Positions 13,233 through 21,192 of a DNA stretch of 64,000 nucleotides are shown here, one piece after another (within the stretch, counting starts at the first letter, position 1; each line of letters begins with the position of its first letter). The notes under the pieces are model-generated. The model was given only the letters and a program-made list of their open reading frames with translations. It made no database searches and was not told where the DNA came from. Both the position numbers and the translations under genes were made by a program. The stretch covers positions 248,001 through 312,000 of the forward strand of contig NZ_VSKS01000002.1 in NCBI RefSeq assembly GCF_008312835.1, given 5' to 3'. The DNA is from Streptomyces marokkonensis. Lineage in GTDB: Bacteria > Actinomycetota > Actinomycetes > Streptomycetales > Streptomycetaceae.

Positions 13233-15872
13233 GTGAGCGAGATACCAGCGAAGGCCACGGAGTCCGAGGACCCGTCGGGCGGCGCGAGAGGAGAGGCCGC
13301 CGACGGCCTCGTCCTCGGCGACGCCCCGTCCGGTGACGCGATGTGGCAGAGCAGTCCGCCCGGCTCCATGTACGACTACATCAAGGTCGCCTCCTTCTCC
13401 ATCGGCCCGGACGGGCTGGTCGACCAGTGGAGTCTGCGCGCCGAGCAGATCTTCGGCATCCCCGCGGACCACGCCGTCGGCATGGACCCCATCGAGGCGT
13501 TCATCGAGCCCGTCCGGCGGGAGCGGGGCCAGCGCAAGATGGCCGAGATCCTGGACGGCCGGGAGTGGACCGGGGTCGTGCCCTTCCGGCTGCCCGCCAC
13601 GATGGAGGCGGACGAGCGCGACCGGGAGGGCCTCGCCGAGGTCTACGTCATGCCGACGCGGACGGAGGAGGGGGAGAAGGCCGCCGTCTGCATCGTCGTG
13701 GACGTCCGCACCCTGCGCCGCATCGAGACCGACCTCGCCGCCTCGCAGGCCATATTCGGCCAATCTCCCTTCGGCTTCCTGCTGATCGATCCCGACCTGC
13801 GGGTACGCCGCGCCAACCAGCGGTTCGCGTCCATCTTCGGCGGCACCCCCGACGACCACCGCGGCAAGGGCGTGTACGACTATCTGCCGCGCGGGGAGGC
13901 CGAGCGTGTCGCGGCGACCCTGCGCCGGGTGCTGGAGTCCGGCGACTCCATCACGGACATGCACGTCACGGGCTTCGTTCCGGGGTCGGACGAGCGCCGC
14001 CACTGGTCCGTCAACCTCTACCGCGTGCACAGCGGCAGCGGGCGGCCCATCGGCATCGCCTGGCTCGGAACCGACATCACCGCCCGCCGTGCCGCCGCCC
14101 GGGAGGCCGCCGCCGCGCGGCGCAATCTCGCCCTCCTCAACGAGGCGGGCGCCCGGATCGGCAACTCCCTCGACCTGGAGACCACCGCCCGCGAACTCCT
14201 CGACGTCGTCGTCCCCGGCTTCTGCGACCTGGCCACCGTCGACCTGTACCAGGGGCTGCTGGCCGGTGACGAGAACCCTCCGGGGCTCGCCGACGGCAGC
14301 GCGGAGGTGCGCAGGGTCGCCTTCGCCAGCGCGGTCTCCGGCGCGCCGTTCAGCGGCACCGGGGAGCCCGTCAAGCTGGGAGCCGTCCACCACTACCCGT
14401 TCAACTCGGCCTGCGCGGACGCCCTGCGCACCGCCCGCCCGCAGAAGGTGCCGGGCGACGACGGCGGCCTGGTGCAGTCCACGCTCGCCGTGCCGATGGT
14501 CGCCCACGACACCGTGGTGGGCCTCGCCCAGTTCGCCCGCACCAAGGGCAGCGAGCCGTTCGGCGACCGCGACCGTGAGCTCGCGGTCGAACTGGCCGCG
14601 CGGGCCGCCGTCTGCATCGACAACGCCCGTCTGTACCGGCGTGAGCACGAACGGGCGCTGATACTGCAGCGGTCCCTGCTCCCGCCCGGCGACCCGGAGG
14701 CCTCCGGCCTCGACATCGCCTGCCGTTACCTGCCCGGCAACGCGGCCACCGGCCGGCCCAGCGAGGTCGGCGGCGACTGGTTCGACGTGATCGAACTGCC
14801 GGGCCACCGCACCGCGCTGGTCGTCGGGGACGTCATGGGGCGCGGGCTGCGCGCGGCCGTGGCGATGGGTGAACTGCGCACCGCCGTCCGCACCCTGGCC
14901 CAGCTCGACCTGGAACCCGCCGAGGTGCTCTCCCAGTTGGACGAGATCGCCCGGGGCCTCGGTGCTCCCGGAGGCCCCTCCCAGGCCTTCGCGGGAGGCG
15001 TCCAGCAGGCCACCAGAGCCGCCCGCCGTCCCCGCGAGGCGGACCTCTCCGAGGTCTACCTGGCGACCTGCGTGTACGCCGTCTACGACTCGGTGACCCG
15101 GCGCTGCACCTTCGCCAACGCGGGCCACCTGCCGCCCGTCCTGGTCGAACCCGGCGAGCCCGCCCTGATGCTGGACGTGCCGCCCGGCATGCCGCTCGGC
15201 GTCGGCGGGGAGCCGTTCGAGGAGGTGGAGGTCGAACTGCCCGAGGGCGCCCTGCTCGCGCTCTACACGGACGGCCTGGTCGAAAGCCGCGACCACCCCC
15301 TCGACGAGGGCCTCCAGGCCTTCGTGGGCACCCTGACGGATCCCTCCGCCCCCCTGGAGGACGTCTGCGACCACGTCCTCAACACCCTCGACACCCACCA
15401 CGGCGAGGACGACATCGCCCTGCTGATGGCCCGCGTCCAGGGCCTGCCCGCCGACTCCGTCGGCGACTGGACCCTGCCCCGCGAGCCCCGCAGCGTGGGC
15501 CGGGCCCGCGAGTACGCCCGGGCGCAACTGCTCAGCTGGGACATGGAGCCGCTGGTCGACACCACGGAACTCCTGGTCAGCGAACTGGTCACCAACGCCC
15601 TGCGCTACGGCGAGGGAGAGATCAGACTCCGGCTCCTCCTCGACCGCACCCTGGTCTGCGAGGTCTGGGACTCCGGCCTGGTCCAGCCCCGCCGCCGGCG
15701 CGCCCGCGACACCGACGAGGGCGGCCGCGGCCTCCAGCTCGTCGGCCTGCTCAGCGCGGCCTGGGGCTCACGCCGTACGCACCGGGGCAAGACGGTCTGG
15801 TTCGAACTGCCCCTGCCCGGCACCGACACCGGTCTCACCGATCCGGCGGAGGCGCTGCTGAGCCTGTTCTGA
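13233..15872 (+). CDS. PAS-PAS-GAF-SpoIIE phosphatase-HATPase multidomain regulator
   Basis: An 879-residue signalling protein. Domains in order: PAS (about 45-150, IKVASFSIGPDGLVDQW), PAS (about 170-285, FGFLLIDPDLRVRRANQRF ending GTDITARR), and GAF (about 305-465). Next is a SpoIIE/PP2C phosphatase (about 480-720) with GGDWFDV, GDVMGRG, FANAGHLPPV, LYTDGLVE and GEDDIALL, all metal motifs intact. Last is a HATPase domain (about 740-870) with ELVTNALRYG and DEGGRGLQLV. Phosphatase and kinase modules on one chain could set the phosphorylation state of an anti-anti-sigma factor in response to PAS/GAF cues such as redox, light or ligands. The start is the GTG at 13233 with GGAGGGG upstream; a longer frame lacks a ribosome site. 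Confidence 0.92.
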   Translation: MSEIPAKATESEDPSGGARGEAADGLVLGDAPSGDAMWQSSPPGSMYDYIKVASFSIGPDGLVDQWSLRAEQIFGIPADHAVGMDPIEAFIEPVRRERGQRKMAEILDGREWTGVVPFRLPATMEADERDREGLAEVYVMPTRTEEGEKAAVCIVVDVRTLRRIETDLAASQAIFGQSPFGFLLIDPDLRVRRANQRFASIFGGTPDDHRGKGVYDYLPRGEAERVAATLRRVLESGDSITDMHVTGFVPGSDERRHWSVNLYRVHSGSGRPIGIAWLGTDITARRAAAREAAAARRNLALLNEAGARIGNSLDLETTARELLDVVVPGFCDLATVDLYQGLLAGDENPPGLADGSAEVRRVAFASAVSGAPFSGTGEPVKLGAVHHYPFNSACADALRTARPQKVPGDDGGLVQSTLAVPMVAHDTVVGLAQFARTKGSEPFGDRDRELAVELAARAAVCIDNARLYRREHERALILQRSLLPPGDPEASGLDIACRYLPGNAATGRPSEVGGDWFDVIELPGHRTALVVGDVMGRGLRAAVAMGELRTAVRTLAQLDLEPAEVLSQLDEIARGLGAPGGPSQAFAGGVQQATRAARRPREADLSEVYLATCVYAVYDSVTRRCTFANAGHLPPVLVEPGEPALMLDVPPGMPLGVGGEPFEEVEVELPEGALLALYTDGLVESRDHPLDEGLQAFVGTLTDPSAPLEDVCDHVLNTLDTHHGEDDIALLMARVQGLPADSVGDWTLPREPRSVGRAREYARAQLLSWDMEPLVDTTELLVSELVTNALRYGEGEIRLRLLLDRTLVCEVWDSGLVQPRRRRARDTDEGGRGLQLVGLLSAAWGSRRTHRGKTVWFELPLPGTDTGLTDPAEALLSLF

Positions 15873-15945
15873 GCGCCGTGTGCGCAACCGGAACACCTGT
15901 TCCCCTCGTCCTCCCCGGCAACAACGACGGCGAGGGGAACGCGGC

Positions 15946-17043
15946 ATGGAGGGCACGGAGCCGGGGGAACAGGAAGCCGGCGAGGAGAGGAGCACCGGAC
16001 CCGCGCCCGAGGGGAAGCGACGCAGCCCCTGGGTCCGCCGGGCCCGGCGCGCCGCCCTCGTGGTCGCGCTTCTCCTGATCGTCCCCCTTCTCGCCGCCGG
16101 GACCGCCCTGCGCGTGAACTACATGGGGGATCCGGCGGAGGGGACGTACACGCGTGACAGGGACGCCCTCTGGCTCGGGCACGCCTGGGTCGACGGGCGC
16201 AAGAAGGACGCCGACGCGACCGCGCTCGCCCGCCGCCTGAAGGACACCGGCATCCGCGACCTCTACGTCCACTCCGGACCGCTGGAGCATGACGGCACCC
16301 TGCCGAAGTCCGCCTATCCTAAGGCCCGCTGGCTGATCGACGCGGTGCACCGCGAGCTGCCCGGCGTCCGTGTCCAGGCCTTCCTCGGCGACGTCCTCGC
16401 CAACGGGGGCCCCGACGGCCTGCACCTGGACCGCGCCGCCACCCGCGCCGAGGTCGTCCGCAGCGCCGGTCAGGTCCTGGACACCGGCTACGACGGCGTC
16501 CACCTCGACCTGGAGCCCCTGCACTCCGGTGACAAGGACTACCTCACCCTCCTGGACGACCTGCGCGCCCTCACCCGTGCCGAGGGCGCCCACCTGTCCG
16601 TGGCGGCGCACCAGATCGACCCGCTCCCGGCGCTCCACTCCGTCGCGGGCCTCTTCGCCGAACACCCCAAGTGGTGGTCGCAGGAGTTCTTCGGCCAGGT
16701 CGCCCGGCGCGTCGACCAGATCGCCGTGATGTCGTACGACACCGCGCAGCCCCTGGAGGGCACCTACGGCGGCTACGTCGCCCTGCAGACGTCCCTCGCC
16801 CTGGAGGTCACCCCGCCCACCACACACCTGCTGATGGGCCTGCCCTTCTACCACGAGAGCAACTTCAGCCACTGGGGTCACGCCGAGACCGTCGCCGCCG
16901 CCGTCCGCGGCGCCCGCCTCGGCCTCTCCCGCACGGACGCCGACCGGGAGCTCTTCGGTGTCGCCCCGTACATCGACTTCGCGGCGACGGAGACCAACTG
17001 GCGGGAGTACCGCGACGGCTGGCTGCGCCCTAACGCCTCCTGA
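15946..17043 (+). CDS. Membrane-anchored GH18-like glycosidase-fold protein
   Basis: A 365-residue protein. A charged cytoplasmic start is followed by one membrane anchor or uncleaved signal (ALVVALLLIVPLLAAGTAL, about residues 36-54) and an extracellular domain. The stretch GYDGVHLDLEPLHSGDKDY resembles the DGxDxDxE active-site strand of GH18 chitinase-type barrels, with HLDLE giving the acid. Other barrel elements are IAVMSYD and HLLMGLPFY. It may act on chitin-like or peptidoglycan sugars, or be a non-catalytic relative. The ATG at 15946 has GAGGGG upstream. Its end overlaps the sdhB stop on the opposite strand by 14 bases. Confidence 0.75.
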   Translation: MEGTEPGEQEAGEERSTGPAPEGKRRSPWVRRARRAALVVALLLIVPLLAAGTALRVNYMGDPAEGTYTRDRDALWLGHAWVDGRKKDADATALARRLKDTGIRDLYVHSGPLEHDGTLPKSAYPKARWLIDAVHRELPGVRVQAFLGDVLANGGPDGLHLDRAATRAEVVRSAGQVLDTGYDGVHLDLEPLHSGDKDYLTLLDDLRALTRAEGAHLSVAAHQIDPLPALHSVAGLFAEHPKWWSQEFFGQVARRVDQIAVMSYDTAQPLEGTYGGYVALQTSLALEVTPPTTHLLMGLPFYHESNFSHWGHAETVAAAVRGARLGLSRTDADRELFGVAPYIDFAATETNWREYRDGWLRPNAS

Positions 17044-17794
17044 TCTTCGAGCCCAGCCACACCAGCGGGTCGTACTTGCGGTCCACCGCCCGTTCCTTCA
17101 GCGGGATCAGCGCGTTGTCCGTGATCCTGATGCCCTCGGGGCAGACCTCCGTGCAGCACTTGGTGATGTTGCAGTAGCCGAGGCCGTGTTCGTCCTGCGC
17201 CGTGCCCTTGCGGTCCAGGCCGGTCTCCTCGGCCGCGTCCAGCGGGTGCATGTCGAGTTCCGCGACCCGCATCAGGAACCGCGGCCCGGCGAACGCCGGC
17301 TTGTTCTCCTCGTGGTCACGGACCACATGGCAGGTGTCCTGGCACAGGAAGCACTCGATGCACTTGCGGAACTCCTGCGACCGGTCCACGTCCTCCTGCA
17401 TCATCCGGTACTCGCCCGGACCGACCCCCTCCGGCGCCACGAAGGACGGGACCTGCCGGGCCTTGGCGTAGTTGAAGCCGACGTCCGTCACCAGGTCCCG
17501 GATCACCGGGAAGGCCCGCAGCGGGGTCACGGTGATCGTCTCGTCCCGCCCGAACACCGACATCCGGGTCATGCACAGCAGCCGGGGCCGACCGTTGATC
17601 TCCGCCGAGCACGAACCGCACTTGCCGGCCTTGCAGTTCCAGCGCACGGCGAGGTCGGGGGTCTGGGTGGCCTGGAGGCGGTGGATGATGTCGAGGACCA
17701 CCTCGCCGTCGTTCACCTCGACCGCGAAGTCCTCCAGGCCGCCGCCCCGCACGTCCCCCCGCCACACCTTGAAGCGGGCCTCGTAGCTGCTCAC
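17030..17794 (-). CDS. sdhB: Succinate dehydrogenase iron-sulfur subunit
   Basis: A 254-residue iron-sulfur subunit of a succinate dehydrogenase (fumarate-reductase-like type). The N-terminal ferredoxin domain carries the [2Fe-2S] ligands in CKAGKCGSC plus LLC. The C-terminal domain carries CIECFLCQDTC and CCTEVCPEG for the [4Fe-4S] and [3Fe-4S] clusters. It passes electrons from the flavoprotein to the membrane quinone site. The GTG at 17794 overlaps the sdhA stop by 4 bases (GTGA), so the two are translationally coupled. It is the last gene of sdhC-sdhA-sdhB and runs convergent with the GH18-like gene with overlapping ends, an unusually tight convergence. Confidence 0.95.
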   Translation of the reverse strand: MSSYEARFKVWRGDVRGGGLEDFAVEVNDGEVVLDIIHRLQATQTPDLAVRWNCKAGKCGSCSAEINGRPRLLCMTRMSVFGRDETITVTPLRAFPVIRDLVTDVGFNYAKARQVPSFVAPEGVGPGEYRMMQEDVDRSQEFRKCIECFLCQDTCHVVRDHEENKPAFAGPRFLMRVAELDMHPLDAAEETGLDRKGTAQDEHGLGYCNITKCCTEVCPEGIRITDNALIPLKERAVDRKYDPLVWLGSKIRRR

Positions 17795-19725
17795 TCGTAG
17801 AGCTCCTCTTCGGCCAGGTACTTGACCAGCTCCTCCTTCTCGAAGAGGGCGAGCAGGTCGGGACGGATGGGTTCGGTTCTCTCGCGGGTGAGGGCGATCT
17901 GGCCGCGCACCGCGTCGGTGCCCGCGAGACCGCCCGTGGGGTCGGTGAGCGCGCACAGCAGATTGACGTTGCGCCAGGACCGGTCCATTCCGGCGTGGTC
18001 CTCGCGGGTGTGCCCGCCGCGCGACTCGGTGCGCTCCAGCGCCGCCCGGGCCACGCACTCGCTGACCAGCAGCATGTTCCTGAGGTCGAGGGCGAGGTGC
18101 CAGCCCGGGTTGAACTGCCGGTGCCCCTCGACCCCGGCCCGGCGGGCCCGTACCCGCAGCTCGGCGAGCTTCTGCAGGGCCCGCTCCATCTCGTGCTCGC
18201 GGCGGATGATGCCGACCAGGTCGTTCATCGTCTGCTGGAGTTCCTGGTGCAGGGTGTACGGGTTCTCCGGCGGCCCGTCGGCCGGTTCCCCGCCCTCCGC
18301 GGAGAACGGGCGCAGGGCCTCCGCGGCGGCCGCGTCGACCTGCACGTCGTCCACGCGGGGCCGCCCGGCCCCCTCGGCGCTCGCGTACTCGGCCGCGTGC
18401 AGGCCGGCCCGGCGCCCGAACACCAGCAGGTCGGACAGCGAGTTGCCGCCGAGCCGGTTGGAGCCGTGCATCCCGCCGGCCACCTCACCGGCCGCGAACA
18501 GCCCCGGCACCCCGCGCGCCGCCGCCGAGTCGGAGTCGACGGCGATGCCGCCCATCACGTAGTGACAGGTCGGCCCGACCTCCATCGCCTCCGCCGTGAT
18601 GTCGACGTCCGCCAGCTCCTTGAACTGGTGGTACATCGACGGCAGCCGCCGCTTGATCACCTCGGCCGGCATCCGCGTGGACACGTCCAGGAAGACCCCG
18701 CCGTGCGGGGAGCCGCGGCCCGCCTTCACCTCGGCGTTGATCGCGCGGGCCACCTCGTCGCGGGGGAGCAGCTCGGGCGGGCGCCGGTTGTGGTCCGGGT
18801 CGTCGTACCAGCGGTCGCCCTCCTCCTCCGACTCGGCGTACTTGTCCTTGAAGACGTCCGGGACGTAGTCGAACATGAACCGCTCGCCCTCGGAGTTGCG
18901 CAGCACCCCGCCGTCCCCGCGCACCGACTCGGTGACGAGGATGCCCTTCACCGACGGAGGCCAGACCATCCCGGTCGGGTGGAACTGCACGAACTCCATG
19001 TTCAGCAGCGGGGCCCCGGCCAGCAGCGCCAGCGCGTGCCCGTCGCCCGTGTACTCCCAGGAGTTCGACGTCACCTTGAACGACTTGCCGATGCCGCCGG
19101 TCGCGATCACCACCGCGGGCGCCTCGAGGACGAAGAAGCGCCCCGACTCCCGCTCGTAGCCGAAGACCCCGCTGACCTGCTCGCCGTCCTTCAGCACCCG
19201 GGTGACCGTGCACTCCTGGAACACCTTCAGCCGCGACTCGTAGTCGCCGGTCTCCCGGAAGTCCTCCTGCTGGAGCGAGACGATCTTCTGCTGGAGGGTG
19301 CGGATCAGCTCAAGACCCGTGCGGTCGCCCACATGCGCCAGGCGCGGGTACTCGTGGCCGCCGAAGTTGCGCTGCGAGATCCGGCCGTCCTTCGTCCGGT
19401 CGAACAGCGCGCCCCACGTCTCCAGCTCCCACACCCGCTGCGGCGCCTCCTGGGCGTGCAGTTCGGCCATCCGCCACTGGTTGAGGAACTTGCCGCCGCG
19501 CATGGTGTCGCGGAAGTGGACCTGCCAGTCGTCCCCGGAGTTGACGTTGCCCATCGCCGCCGCGATGCCGCCCTCGGCCATCACGGTGTGTGCCTTGCCG
19601 AACAGCGACTTGCAGATCACGGCCGTACGGGCACCCCGCTCGCGGGCCTCGATCGCGGCGCGCAGACCGGCGCCGCCGGCCCCGACCACGACGACGTCCC
19701 ACTCCTGCCGGTCGACCACGGACAT
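17791..19725 (-). CDS. sdhA: Succinate dehydrogenase flavoprotein subunit
   Basis: A 644-residue flavoprotein that oxidises succinate to fumarate in the TCA cycle and respiratory chain. The FAD loop is VVVVGAGGAGLRAAIEA near residue 12. The His in GKAHTVMAEGG is the expected covalent FAD attachment. Substrate-binding regions such as FVQFHPTGM and GGNSLSDLLVFGRRAG are present. The ATG at 19725 touches the sdhC stop (TGATG), and the 3' end overlaps sdhB, so the three genes form one operon on the minus strand. The chain includes the helical C-terminal domain typical of complex-II-type proteins. Confidence 0.96.
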   Translation of the reverse strand: MSVVDRQEWDVVVVGAGGAGLRAAIEARERGARTAVICKSLFGKAHTVMAEGGIAAAMGNVNSGDDWQVHFRDTMRGGKFLNQWRMAELHAQEAPQRVWELETWGALFDRTKDGRISQRNFGGHEYPRLAHVGDRTGLELIRTLQQKIVSLQQEDFRETGDYESRLKVFQECTVTRVLKDGEQVSGVFGYERESGRFFVLEAPAVVIATGGIGKSFKVTSNSWEYTGDGHALALLAGAPLLNMEFVQFHPTGMVWPPSVKGILVTESVRGDGGVLRNSEGERFMFDYVPDVFKDKYAESEEEGDRWYDDPDHNRRPPELLPRDEVARAINAEVKAGRGSPHGGVFLDVSTRMPAEVIKRRLPSMYHQFKELADVDITAEAMEVGPTCHYVMGGIAVDSDSAAARGVPGLFAAGEVAGGMHGSNRLGGNSLSDLLVFGRRAGLHAAEYASAEGAGRPRVDDVQVDAAAAEALRPFSAEGGEPADGPPENPYTLHQELQQTMNDLVGIIRREHEMERALQKLAELRVRARRAGVEGHRQFNPGWHLALDLRNMLLVSECVARAALERTESRGGHTREDHAGMDRSWRNVNLLCALTDPTGGLAGTDAVRGQIALTRERTEPIRPDLLALFEKEELVKYLAEEELYE

Positions 19726-20561
19726 CAGAACAACCTCGGATCGTCGAAGGCACCGGACGCGATCAGGTAGACGTAGAAGTCGGCGAGCGCCACGCTCACC
19801 AGCGACGCCCAGGCGAGCTGCATGTGCCGGGCGTTCAGCCGGCCCACCCACTGCCACATCCGGTAGCGAACGGGATGCCTGGAGAAATGCTTGAGCTTGC
19901 CGCCCACGATGTGGCGGCAGGAGTGGCAGGAGATCGTGTACGCCCAGATCAGCACGATGTTGAGGAGAAACACGAGTGTGCCGAGGCCCATGTGGCCCCA
20001 CTGGTAGTTCTCGTCGCGAAAGGCGAGCACGGTGTCGTACGTGAGGATGCCGGCGACGAGGATCGCCGCGTAGAAGAAGTACCGGTGGATGTTCTGCAGG
20101 ATCAGCGGGAAGCGGGTCTCCCCGGTGTACCTGGCGTGCGGTTCGGCCACCGCGCAGGCCGGCGGGGACGCCCAGAAGCCCCGGTAGTAGGCCTTGCGGT
20201 AATAGTAGCAGGTCAGCCGGAAGCCGAGCGGGAAGATCAGGATGATGATCGCCGGTGAGATGCCCCACCAGCTCCCGAACAGCTCCCAGTTCGGCCCGGC
20301 CTTCATCGGCTCGCAGTTCTCCGCCAGACAGGGCGAGTAGAACGGCGAGACGTACGGCGCCGCGTAGTAGTCGGCGTTCGCGAAGGCCCGCCAGGTCGAG
20401 TAGACGACGAAGGCGAGCAGTCCGGCCGCGGTGGCGGCCGGGGCCAGCCACCAGCGGTCGGTCCGCAGATGCGGGGCGGCGATCGCGGCGCGCGTACCGG
20501 TTCTCACGCCGCCGCTCGGGTGATGGGGTTCTGTGGCAGGGGGTTCCGTGCCAGTGGCCAC
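19725..20561 (-). CDS. sdhC: Succinate dehydrogenase cytochrome b membrane subunit
   Basis: A 278-residue membrane anchor with about five hydrophobic segments (for example WWLAPAATAAGLLAFVVY, ISPAIIILIFPLGF, YFFYAAILVAGILTY, GTLVFLLNIVLIWAYTISC, WASLVSVALADFYVYLI). Conserved His residues (NIHRYFF, MGLG after WGH, SCHSCRH) are candidate haem ligands, as in the actinobacterial succinate dehydrogenase type with a single large b-type subunit. It exchanges electrons with menaquinone. I chose the GTG at 20561, 7 bases after GGAG; much longer in-frame extensions are not protein-like. It is first in the sdhCAB operon. Promoter elements upstream are not clear. Confidence 0.88.
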   Translation of the reverse strand: MATGTEPPATEPHHPSGGVRTGTRAAIAAPHLRTDRWWLAPAATAAGLLAFVVYSTWRAFANADYYAAPYVSPFYSPCLAENCEPMKAGPNWELFGSWWGISPAIIILIFPLGFRLTCYYYRKAYYRGFWASPPACAVAEPHARYTGETRFPLILQNIHRYFFYAAILVAGILTYDTVLAFRDENYQWGHMGLGTLVFLLNIVLIWAYTISCHSCRHIVGGKLKHFSRHPVRYRMWQWVGRLNARHMQLAWASLVSVALADFYVYLIASGAFDDPRLF

Positions 20562-20608
20562 TTGTCCACTCCGGTAGGGGTCAGGGGGGCGCCGCGATCG
20601 GCGGGAGG

Positions 20609-20902
20609 TCAGGGGGCGCGCCGGTCGCGGGCGCCGAGACCCTCGTCGTCCGTGTCCACCCACAGCGAGGGGTCGTACGGCGTGTCGGAGATGGTCACGA
20701 GGTCGGGGCGCTTCAGCGGGGCCGCGGTGGCGGCGGCCGTCTCCCGCAGCAGCGCGACGCTCTCGCGCAGGTGATTGGTGTCGGTGCGGACACGGCGCAT
20801 CTCCAGGCCGCCGCTGCCCATCTGCTTCTCCAGGCGTCCCACCGACCGGATCAGGTCGTCGAGACAGCGCTGGACGGATGCCAGTTCGTCGTGCACGGAC
20901 AT
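20609..20902 (-). CDS. Small conserved coiled-coil protein, unknown function
   Basis: A 97-residue acidic protein starting MSVHDELASVQRCLDDL. Residues about 3-60 carry heptad-like Leu spacing (SVQRCLDDLIRSVGRLEKQM, then HLRESVALLRETAAA), suggesting a coiled coil. The tail contains DPSLWVDTDDEG. The ATG at 20902 has AGGG at a suitable distance. It lies 47 bases upstream of sdhC on the same strand and may be the leading gene of the sdh transcript. I recognise it only as a Streptomyces-type conserved hypothetical protein. Confidence 0.7.
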   Translation of the reverse strand: MSVHDELASVQRCLDDLIRSVGRLEKQMGSGGLEMRRVRTDTNHLRESVALLRETAAATAAPLKRPDLVTISDTPYDPSLWVDTDDEGLGARDRRAP

Positions 20903-21192
20903 GACTTGCCCTCACTTCCACGGGTCCCTCTGGCCCAAGGCGGCAACGTTCATGCGCCTGAGAGTGTTGCGCGTCACACCTTGCGCTGTGAAGGGATGTG
21001 CATCGATTGGCCGAGGCGTACGGGTGCATCGGGCCGTGCGTTGCGCCGCACGGGTGGGCTTGCCGCCCGTGGCCGCCGTGTCGCCCCGCGTTGCCGAACC
21101 CTTTCCTCTTCAGTGGGCCGCATACATCGGATGAGCTCCAAATACCACCAAAAGTGATCGTAACGCCCGCGGCTTCCCGGAGGTACCCAGAG
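20903..21192. promoter_or_regulatory. Divergent intergenic region upstream of the LpqW-like gene
   Basis: A 290-base gap between divergent genes. A TCACA/TGTGA inverted repeat (20974-20978 and 20987-20991) is the only clear symmetric element. GGAGGTACCCAGAG directly before 21193 is the ribosome site for the lipoprotein. I see no small gene with a convincing start. Confidence 0.35.

Noticed and set aside
14018-15527. Long minus-strand open frames opposite the multidomain SpoIIE regulator
   Set aside because: They are shadow frames caused by the high-GC third-position bias. They lack domains and ribosome sites, while the plus strand has clear conserved motifs.
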